DNA of 64,000 bases, from assembly GCA_027604505.1 (NCBI GenBank), contig JADIIX010000001.1, positions 186,001-250,000 of the forward strand, given 5' to 3'. The DNA is from Gonapodya sp. JEL0774. Lineage: Eukaryota; Monoblepharomycota; Monoblepharidomycetes; Monoblepharidales; Gonapodyaceae. The notes beneath the pieces are model-generated. The model was not told the origin of the DNA, did no database searches, and saw nothing but the letters and a program-made list of their open reading frames with translations. Below are positions 56,773-64,000 of this stretch, one piece after another. The number at the start of each line of letters is the position of its first letter. Position 1 is the stretch's first letter. Made by a program: the position numbers and the translations under genes.

Positions 56773-59172
56773 CTACTTGCGAACGTCCCTGCTCACCCTT
56801 TCTGCAAATCCATCGCGCTCCCCCTCTACTTGCTTAACTCTCTTCCTTAACCCTTCCACCACCTCCCAGACCCCCTCAACCTCCTTACCCTTTGCCCTTG
56901 CTCTCTCTTGTGCCTCTTTTAATCGCTCCAATGCCTCTGACAACGCCGAGGAAAGCTGTGAAAGCCGAAGCTCCGCGGCCTGCGCCCTCAGCGTGGCAGA
57001 ATGGAGAGCAGCAGAGCGTGCTGCAAGCGCACGAAGCAAAGGACTCGAGTCAGTGGGCGTGTACGGTAAGGGGAACACCTGCGCGGGAGGGGGCTGCTGT
57101 TGTTGGGCGGAAGCGCCTTCTCGGAGTCTTGCGACTTCCTCCATGAGTTCGAGTACACGCTCGCTAAGCGCTGCCTTCACGTCCCGCAACGCCCGAAGCT
57201 CAGATGGCAAGTCCATCGGCTCGTCATCGTCTTGCGGTAAAATTATTGTCGCCACTTCTGCATCCTCTGGTGCACTTGATCCATCCATGCCAGGTCCGGG
57301 CGCAATGTAGCTGTACACAGATCTCCTCCACCTACCATCCCCTCCACCTCCACCCCCACCTGCACCCCCAACAGCTCCAGGAGGTCCCGCTACATCCACC
57401 ACGTCTGGGTGTCCCGCGCGCACTGCCACTCTGGCCATCGCCGCGTCCAGTTGACCCAAGAGAGCCTCTACTGGTGGAAAGGATCCTGTGTCAATCTCCC
57501 ATTGGACACCCGCTGGAATACGAGTCGATGGAGGGCCGGCAACGTCGACAATAGGGTGACCGTGGGAGTCAATGTCGTGTTGAGAAGGGGATGTGGGTAC
57601 CATGGGTGAAAGCATGGGCAGAGCCATTGGCTGCATCATCTGCGGCATGGCCTGCGGTTGTACAAGGGGCCAATTTGGTTTTGTGGTCATCGGTGGCGGA
57701 CGAGGGATGCTCTGTGCGGCAGGAGGAGGGGAGGGATCGACAGCAGGGAATCGCCGAACAAACGAAGCCACGTCCGAAGTGGCTTCGGACGGAGCTAATG
57801 AAGCAGAGGAGAACGTGGGTTTGGAAGGGATCGGTGGACGGATTTTGCCGCTGGACCCAGTGGATGTTACAGCCACTTCAGGTGGCGAGGCAGACCCTGG
57901 TGCCGGTCCCAGACCACTAAGTGCGGAAGAAGGAGTAGAAGGTATGGAGGGGCGGCCGCCACCCGGCAAAGGTGCGAACATGGGTTGGGAGGGTTTGTTT
58001 GCAGAGGGTGTTGGAGCGGCGGATTGCGGCGAAGGAGATGGAGGAAACACAGGGCGAGCTCCAGGGACATTTGAAGGGCCATTCGCGCCATTCGGACGAT
58101 TTAACGAGGTGGATGTGGTGGATGTGGTGGGTTGGGGGAGTGGCGGAGAATTTGCCGCGGAGGATGTTGCTGACTTCACCTCAGCCATCAGAGTGAGGAA
58201 CTGGGACGAAGGAGGTTTAGAGGTAATAGGAACAGGGGGACGAGGAACGCCCGTGGACGTGGGGGGTACGGGTGCAAAGAGAGGGATGGGACCACGGGGG
58301 AGGTTCTGCGCCGGAGTGGGTGCGAATGGGGTGCTCGATTGGTTGGGCCGATTGCTGCTCAGAGCACCTGCTCCAAGACCACCACCCTTAGCACCACCCA
58401 TGCCGCTCGCGGAGGTTCCTAAGTCCATAACTCCTCCTCCTCCGTTTCGCCCTGCACCGCTGAAGGCTCCTCCGGTACCACTACTTCCGCCCAAACCTGA
58501 ACCAACGGGACGACCACCGGAGGAACCGGATCCACCATACCAACTCGGCAATCTCCTTCCCGCAGGTCCTTTCGCAGTTCGAAAAATGGGTTTCGGGAGC
58601 TCTTGGGGAGGCTGCGGCGACGATGCCAACGACGATGCGGCGAACGGGGTGGCGGGGTTGTGAACGAGGGTAGGTGCAAACGTGGGTCGAGACTGTTGGG
58701 AGGGTCGGGCAGGTTGTTGGGAAGATTGGGGATTGGAGAAACCGCGCTGGTTGATCTGGAGAAGCGGTTGCATTGGGAACACTGGGCGGGCCTGCTGGAG
58801 TGAGGTTCGAGCAGGAGTGATAGTAGGTCCAGTTGCACGGAGAGCGGCGAGGTTGGGACTGTAGTTTGGGCCTACAGAGGTGGGTGACATCGTGGGTGCT
58901 GTGGGGTATTGAGAGAGTGCAGAGGGTCCAGGAGAGGGTGCAGGCGCCGGCACTTTGACCAGCTGTGGAGATCCAGAGGGCGTGGTAGAGGCAGCAGGGG
59001 CAGCGGTAGGGGTCCCCGTGGTCGTTGTGGTTCCCGTGCCGTTCGACGCAATCTCGTTCCCGCCTCCACCACCACCGGTTCCGCCCTTTGTTTTCTGTTC
59101 CCACAACTTCGACATCTCATTGACGGGCCGTAAGTTCCCTGTCTCAAGCTTACTCTCTTGTGTAGGAATCAT
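56773..59172 (-). CDS. Large Pro/Ser/Gly-rich protein with C-terminal coiled coil
   Basis: One uninterrupted 799-codon frame from ATG 59172, unusual here for having no evident intron. After RPVNEMSKLWEQKTKGG (residues about 15-31), most of the protein is disordered: Gly runs, Thr/Pro runs, and Pro-rich blocks such as KPPSSQFLTLM, RPPIPSKPTFSS and IPRPPPMTTKPNWPLVQ that could bind SH3 or WW domains. The last 150 residues are coiled coil: LPSELRALRDVKAALSERVL-ELMEEVARLR, LRAQAAELRLSQLSSALSEA and LERLKEAQERARAKGKEVEG. I do not recognise the family. The composition resembles cytoskeletal adaptor proteins, but that is only a resemblance. The antisense strand has a 356-codon open frame, a by-product of the GC-rich composition. 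Confidence 0.65.
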   Translation of the reverse strand: MIPTQESKLETGNLRPVNEMSKLWEQKTKGGTGGGGGGNEIASNGTGTTTTTGTPTAAPAASTTPSGSPQLVKVPAPAPSPGPSALSQYPTAPTMSPTSVGPNYSPNLAALRATGPTITPARTSLQQARPVFPMQPLLQINQRGFSNPQSSQQPARPSQQSRPTFAPTLVHNPATPFAASSLASSPQPPQELPKPIFRTAKGPAGRRLPSWYGGSGSSGGRPVGSGLGGSSGTGGAFSGAGRNGGGGVMDLGTSASGMGGAKGGGLGAGALSSNRPNQSSTPFAPTPAQNLPRGPIPLFAPVPPTSTGVPRPPVPITSKPPSSQFLTLMAEVKSATSSAANSPPLPQPTTSTTSTSLNRPNGANGPSNVPGARPVFPPSPSPQSAAPTPSANKPSQPMFAPLPGGGRPSIPSTPSSALSGLGPAPGSASPPEVAVTSTGSSGKIRPPIPSKPTFSSASLAPSEATSDVASFVRRFPAVDPSPPPAAQSIPRPPPMTTKPNWPLVQPQAMPQMMQPMALPMLSPMVPTSPSQHDIDSHGHPIVDVAGPPSTRIPAGVQWEIDTGSFPPVEALLGQLDAAMARVAVRAGHPDVVDVAGPPGAVGGAGGGGGGGDGRWRRSVYSYIAPGPGMDGSSAPEDAEVATIILPQDDDEPMDLPSELRALRDVKAALSERVLELMEEVARLREGASAQQQQPPPAQVFPLPYTPTDSSPLLRALAARSAALHSATLRAQAAELRLSQLSSALSEALERLKEAQERARAKGKEVEGVWEVVEGLRKRVKQVEGERDGFAERVSRDVRK

Positions 59173-59677
59173 GTCTGTTTGGAAACCTGAGCCCGTGGGA
59201 TTGGTTGATCAGTATATATGTTCTTCACAATGGGGCCAGTGCTGCTTGATTTCAGGTGGAACCATGGAATGTAGGGCGATCGAACATACACATCAGAAAC
59301 GATTGAGACAGATTCCAGAATGCCCAACATCGTATGTAACAGCCACGCAAAGGATCAGAAACATGGTCGATCTGAAGCTTTGCAAACCAAGAAACTTGCC
59401 CTGCCGAATTCCTTTGATTTTCCACCGCTTTGCAGCGATTGCAGGTGCTCTTATACGCTTGATGAATCGGTGATTCTCAAGTCCGACAAGGGTCAACACA
59501 GACTGTAAGTACTTGCCACGGTGGAGATTCTGGCTCAACAACCGAAAGGCAACTGAGGCTGTGGACGGTCATCCAAACGCAGGAGTACATCGCAAACGAA
59601 ACTGGCAAGCTTGAAAAACAAATAAAATATAATATGCAATATGGGTACTCTTAGCTTCCGTCAACCTTGCAGCTTCC
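59173..59677 (-). other. Intergenic region
   Basis: About 505 bases between two minus-strand genes. Plus and minus frames here have no motifs; no repeat or RNA gene was recognised. Confidence 0.45.
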
Positions 59678-60910
59678 TCACACTTCCACCACAAGAACCC
59701 CTTCTTCCTCCACTCCCATCGCTCCAAGCAGATATGCCTTGCCCTTCTTAAAACGCAGTACGCACGAGCAGCCACAGAACGTCACACCTGCAACGGAGAG
59801 GTAGTGACCCCACGTCGAAGAGGGTTCCTTGTGCGCTGTCCCCACTGTTCCCCCCACTCAACACGAAAACGCACCTTCCTCATTCCCCGTTCTATTCGCG
59901 ACTGCCACCACCACCTCCCTTCCTCCACCACTGGTGGCATCCACCAATGGTGCAAGTCTAGCAACCCAATAGTTGAGTGTCTGCGTTCGCGATTTCTCGT
60001 TTTCTTCAGGTGTTCTTCGTGTGATCAGGGTAGCAGACTCGTCGGGACGAGAGAGAAGCCACGCCATGGAGAGAAGGAGCAGGGTGGTGCCTTGGGCGAC
60101 GTGGAAGTTTGCGAATTCGTAGGCTGTGAAGGGGGCCGTGAACTGAAAGGAGAGCACGTTTGACGAAGAAAGAACTCTCTGGCCTTCACCATATATCCAC
60201 ACCTCTTGCGATTTCAACCCACCCTCCATGGATTTACATCCATACAGATCCCTGCTCCAACCGTCCCATGGAGTCCTTCGACCTCCCCCGCCCAGAACGC
60301 CTCGCCCTCATTGGCCCAATTCTCATCTGTCTCGTACAGATGTACTTTACTGTAAACGCGCGCAATACGAGCGGCACGTGTGTTCGGTGCGCCAGAGTGG
60401 TCGGAGTGTGTTGGTGGACAGACGATCACAACACTGTTCCGACCCGAGCTGTGTGCAGTAAGTTGTGGGAAGCCAATTTGCACGTGAGCGTTGAGAAGGG
60501 TGGCTGTGGTAAGGATGGGAATGATGCACTTGAATGGAGAGATGCTCTGCTGGTGACAGTTTCCGGGTTTGACACGACTGACCTGTTTTCATTGCCCACT
60601 GAACCGAGGGTCCCTCGTCAGCACCCTCCAGCATAGGTTGAATGTCCTCTTTGGATCTGAAAACGTATCCTATAAGCCCAGGACAAAACGATTACCAATG
60701 GAAAGGTCGACAACGGTTTAGGGGGTACAACATCCTCCTCCACCCCAACATACCTGAAAACGCCATCTCTGGTCCCAAGACTATATCCACGTCCGGAACA
60801 TGTTCGATGCCGCGAATCAGCTCCGTGGCACGCTGGATGTTCTTTGCCCGGTCTGCAAGCTTGGGGTTGAACTGGAGAAGGGCTTTTGCAAGGTTCAATG
60901 AGTCCCGCAT
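59678..60910 (-). CDS. NTA1: NTA1-like protein N-terminal amidase (nitrilase superfamily)
   Basis: Exons read leftward from ATG 60910 (MRDSLNLAKALLQFNPKLAD). The nitrilase fold is seen as LLQFNPKLADRAKNIQRATE, VDIVLGPEMAFSG with the catalytic Glu, VYSKVHLYETDENWANEGEA with the Lys, and GAGICMDVNPWR with the Cys. The block ENWANEG...GICMDVNP is specific for fungal NTA1, which deamidates N-terminal Asn and Gln for the Arg/N-degron pathway. The middle exons give FTAPFTAYEFANFHVAQGTT and LLSMAWLLSRPDE. The last exon reads VTFCGCSCVLRFKKGKAYLL-GAMGVEEEGVLVVEV, the usual ending, with stop at 59678-59680. The catalytic triad is intact. ATG 60910 sits two codons before the conserved start of the domain, so a longer N-terminus via an upstream exon cannot be excluded. 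Confidence 0.85.
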
Positions 60911-61199
60911 AAGACCAGTATGGCCCCTACACACCGATTTTCATTTGGCGGTGTGAAACAGTGAAGAAATGAAATTGCGGGGCCAGGAAGACCACGCTGT
61001 GGCCTCGCCTCCCCTGCATCACGGCAAGATACATAAACAACAATCATCGGGACAGGGAGCTGCTGGAGTGAAGAGAATGCGAGGTAGGATGGCGCAATAA
61101 TGTATCCGTCGAGTATACTAATAGCTTTGCGTCTTTGTATGTAAATATTCAAACTTGACGGGTTCGCGGCTGTGGTCACTACAGGGGAATTAAGCCGAC

Positions 61200-62689
61200 A
61201 TGACTCATGCGAACAGTGAACATATAATTGAAACAACGAAACAGTCAAACCCAATGGCGACACGGACGAGCACGACGGAGAACGATAATGGAATAACCAC
61301 GCTGCTCGACGATATGAAGGGTTTGCACCTCGAGCTCAGAAACCTGAGAGAGTACCACGACGTTCCCGATATAGTCCAGTTGCGGGAACTGGCGCAGGGC
61401 GTCTGGCGAGTCAATGAGCTGTGAGCTTGCGAGCTTATAAAATGCTCGTTTTCGTGTCACGAGTGGGAAACATTTGGCCACTTCATGAAGGTACCAAACC
61501 CGCCTCGAACAACTTACACGAGAGAGAAACGCTCTCAACCACGAAATGGTGCGGTCATACATCGACTACTTGCGTGCTGGAAATGTCCAACCCAGTTATT
61601 CGCTCCCCACCTTGCCGACTCACAGACTCATATTTGGAACCTCTTCGACTCTGCACTCCTCGAGCCAATATGGAACGTTGCCGATCCCCTTTTACCGACT
61701 TACCAACGCCTGTCACAGGTACTCCACAACCTGGAGGACCTTCGGCACAGAGGCGGTTATTCAACGGCTCAGGTTGCGGACCTGCAGAGGGAGTTAAATA
61801 CCATTGAAAATGAATGTACCGATGAGTGGTGAGTTACTCGGCGGCTTGAATGAAGACTTGAAAGATAACGTAGAGTACAAGATGGAGATGGCACAGAGCT
61901 GGAGTTCCATTGGTCTGTCACGGACGGATTTGGGCCATTCCCCACTCTACGGATACTTTTACATGCATATGGCTTACGGACACATCTTTCGCACTTCACT
62001 CGTTTCAGGCATAACTGGCACCCACCCCCCACTAGCGACACTACCGCACTCCCCGTGTCCCGTCCAAATGCAGGCTCGGAATCCATCTTCGGAGGGCAAG
62101 CCGTTCTGCGAAGTATGCTCGAGAAGTGTTATCGGTGAGTCAACCAACCCATTCTACACCCCGCGTATACACTCAAGCAATGTACACTTGCCTTGAAGGA
62201 TGGTCCGTTTGCTTCTCGCTGAATCCACACCAGTGTCCCGGACCTTGGTGCCCATCCGAAACCGTCTGTTGGCGCTGAATTTGACCCTGAAAGGTCTCAA
62301 GGAAGGTCTCAAGGAATCCAAATTGCAAGGTTTAAGTACAACGGTGAGCGCAGAAGAGGTGGAGCTGGTACAGGTGGGTGATTCACAGCGACAACTCGTG
62401 GCACAAATGCCGAGTCTGATCAGATTGTGCAATGATAATGATTCCAAAAGAATCGTCTCCGAGAGATCGAATCTTTGACCCACGATGGAAAATTTGTGGA
62501 CGAGAAGGGTAACATCCCCGAAGGTATTTGAATGATTTAGTCAGTTCTTCTACCCGATTCTCACACAATCTCGTTCTTCCCCACCCGCGGTGTTCAAAAT
62601 GAACCAAACAAGGCCAAGCCGAACTCCGTAGTCTTCTCGAAGAATCTTACTCTCTCGCTCATCAATTGCTCGTGCGAATCGATCGTTAA
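61200..62689 (+). CDS. DUF2408 / UPF0662 family protein
   Basis: Multi-exon from ATG 61200 (MTHANSEHIIETTKQSNPMA). The protein is helical: LLDDMKGLHLELRNLREYHD, LRELAQGVWRVNE, HEMVRSYIDYLRAGNVQPSY, LLPTYQRLSQVLHNLEDLRH, VADLQRELNTIENECTDE. Then PVSRTLVPIRNRLLALNLTL-KGLKEGLKES and, after an intron near 62470, IESLTHDGKFVDEKGNIPEG-QAELRSLLEESYSLAHQLLV. The last block matches the DUF2408 hallmark D(S)xRxDGKFV...PEGQ...LLxxC/SYxL. This fungal family has no established function. The stop is at 62687-62689. The middle (61850-62200), including an Asp/Phe/His-rich stretch, could not be resolved into exons with confidence. Confidence 0.7.
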
Positions 62690-63431
62690 GACGGAAAAAT
62701 CTGCCCAAACTCGTTGTCAAGGAATAAGAAATATTAAAAGAAGACGTAAAGAGGGCAACTGCAGAACTGGCCAACATCATACCTTATCTCTACGTAATGC
62801 CTGTGGGGCCTTGATAACGACGCTTTCAATATGCCGAATTTCAATATGTATAAGACTCACACAATAGAGGAGAAAACTTTGAATGGCTGTCACTTTTGAT
62901 CTCCGCACAAACAGTTGGGGGCTGAAGATTATCCTTGTGATGTTTCACAATACGATATCGAGAATGAAGAACCCAACCTACTGGGCTGCAAACTTGCCCA
63001 CTCTCTTGCCCCATGTCATGACGTTCCTATACAATTAGTCCCCCTCTTCTCCCATTCCGCCCAGTCCCTCCTGCCGCCGGTCAGTGTCGGTCCCACCACA
63101 CCACTTCATCGTGGGTCAATCAAGGCGGACAGAGAAGGGCTACTTCGGCTCAGAGAGCAATCACAGAGAGTATACATATATTCAATTATGGCAATATAAT
63201 CTCCCACAATCCACATGCCACTGGTGTCTTGTTTACAATTATGTTTCGGAATCCAAATTTGCCCAGGTTCGCTTTCCACACAACCTCGATCCCCGCTCAA
63301 AGTGTGACCATTTCGACCGCGCATTGCCGGCATCTTCCAATTCACCTCTTCCCACTATCCCCTTGATTTGCACACAAAAGTCTGTGCATGTTTAGTCCAA
63401 CCATCACCTTTGGCCTATCTCACCCAAGTTC
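62690..63431. other. Convergent intergenic region
   Basis: About 740 bases between two stops, the longest plain gap in the right half. Open frames (for example plus 62915-63199) lack ATG starts and motifs. It probably contains both 3' untranslated regions; no repeat or RNA structure was recognised. Confidence 0.45.
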
Positions 63432-64000
63432 TCACACACCAAACTCTTCCCCATTGATCGACGCTCCCCCTTGCATCGCAATATCCTGATCGTCCAGTAT
63501 CACTCCACCGGGCAACCCAACTACCCGAGGAGTCTTTGTTGGAGTCGATACGTCCGCTACAGCGGCGGCAGCGGCAGGTGTCACGGGCCCGTTCACCGGA
63601 CGGGTTAGCGACGATCGTGCCGCAAGGGGCTTTTTGGGAGGGTCAGCCATGGATTCGGTTGCGGGGAGGGCGACGGGTTTCTCAGTGTGTTCTTCCTTGT
63701 CTTGGTCTCGGTACTAAAGCGGGAATCGACAGGGTGGCGCATATGATAGAACCTTGAATTTAAAAGGGAGAAAAAGCGAATTGGATCTTACGTGGGGCTT
63801 CCCATTGTCAATCTTGAGGGAGAAGTCAATGTGCGGGACAGACTGGGTCAGCGAGCCCAACGAGAGCACATCAATATCTGTCAGCAAAAGTCGCATTGGT
63901 AACCCCTCTGTGCCAACCATGAGTCTCCCTTCCAAAACACAACTCACCAGGACAGAAATACTCGTGCACAGTCTCCTCGTTGATACCCCCACTCCCCTCA
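63432..64000 (-). CDS. Unrecognised protein, C-terminal part (gene runs off the right edge)
   Basis: Three exons read leftward from the window edge: one ending at a GTGAGT donor near 63950, a second of about 90 bases (near 63890-63793), and the last ending at 63432. Joined, they give INEETVHEYFCP-DIDVLSLGSL, TQSVPHIDFSLKIDNGKPHY, RDQDKEEHTEKPVALPATES and an Ala/Pro/Thr-rich tail ending ILDDQDIAMQGGASINGEEF. The first 45 residues look like conserved folded sequence; the tail looks disordered. I do not recognise the family. An internal ATG at 63650 (MADPPKKPLAARSSL) is probably not the start, because the frame continues upstream through in-phase introns. Confidence 0.55.

Noticed and set aside
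57593-58663. 356-codon plus-strand open frame opposite the Pro-rich gene
   Set aside because: It is antisense to an ATG-started 799-codon frame with a clear coiled-coil end, is Gly-rich with no motif, and is explained by GC-rich low-complexity coding sequence.
1-64000. tRNA, rRNA genes and CRISPR arrays
   Set aside because: No tRNA B-box with matching cloverleaf, no rRNA-like stretch and no regularly spaced repeats were found by eye; a tRNA could still have been missed.

Overview
The window is nuclear DNA from an intron-rich eukaryote, most likely an early-diverging, chytrid-like fungus. Most genes are cut by short introns of about 40-200 bases with GTGAGT/GTAAGT-type donors and YAG acceptors. 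The gene set is fungal: a Gyp7-type Rab-GAP, a DAL5-type MFS permease, a fungal-type trans-sulfuration enzyme, NTA1, a UPF0662/DUF2408 protein and a free-Met-sulfoxide reductase. It also has lineages that budding yeasts lack or rarely keep: VWA8, a CHIP-type U-box ligase, independent phosphoglycerate mutase, and a plant-style LRR receptor with a cytoplasmic SH3 domain. The chytrid placement is inference. All exon joins were worked out by eye from splice signals and family alignment, so internal boundaries are approximate.

Layout. 1-4.7 kb: 5' part of a mitochondrial VWA8-like AAA ATPase (minus). 5.7-6.6 kb: free methionine-R-sulfoxide reductase (minus). 6.8-15.6 kb, plus: F-box protein, STUB1/CHIP-like U-box ligase, TBC-domain Rab-GAP, LRR-TM-SH3 protein. 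15.7-18.6 kb, minus: 2-oxoglutarate/Fe(II) oxygenase and a DEK_C-SWIB chromatin protein. 19.2-31.6 kb, plus: aquaporin, MFS permease, CorA-type Mg transporter, second F-box protein with a long acidic tail, small coiled-coil protein. 31.9-36.2 kb, minus: iPGM and hexose-6-phosphate epimerase, two sugar-phosphate enzymes side by side. 36.5-38.9 kb: an anomalous 2.3-kb segment. 38.9-42.7 kb: large URI/Bud27-C-terminus-like protein (plus). 42.8-46.5 kb: DHHC palmitoyltransferase (minus) and a cystathionine synthase/lyase-family enzyme (plus). 46.9-50.0 kb: acetyl-CoA synthetase (minus). 50.6-56.5 kb, plus: GST, Q-rich single-pass membrane protein, ankyrin protein, epoxide hydrolase. 56.8-60.9 kb, minus: 799-residue Pro-rich/coiled-coil protein and NTA1-like amidase. 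61.2-62.7 kb: DUF2408 protein (plus). 63.4 kb to the end: 3' end of an unrecognised gene (minus).

The most unusual region is 36,540-38,896. It carries a 5'-truncated reading frame with the RuvC-III-like motif FNRDANAAQNI and a decayed zinc ribbon, as in TnpB and eukaryotic Fanzor nucleases. An Arg/Gly-rich and acidic low-complexity tail follows, including a block of about 33-36-bp tandem repeats whose sensible frame shifts. The segment lies between two perfect 17-bp direct copies of TTGAAGTCCGTAAAATG. The right copy contains the predicted start codon of the URI-like gene. The best reading is a dead Fanzor-derived insertion that landed at that start codon and now supplies the sequence immediately upstream of the gene. 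The remaining genes look like ordinary, mostly intact housekeeping or regulatory genes.
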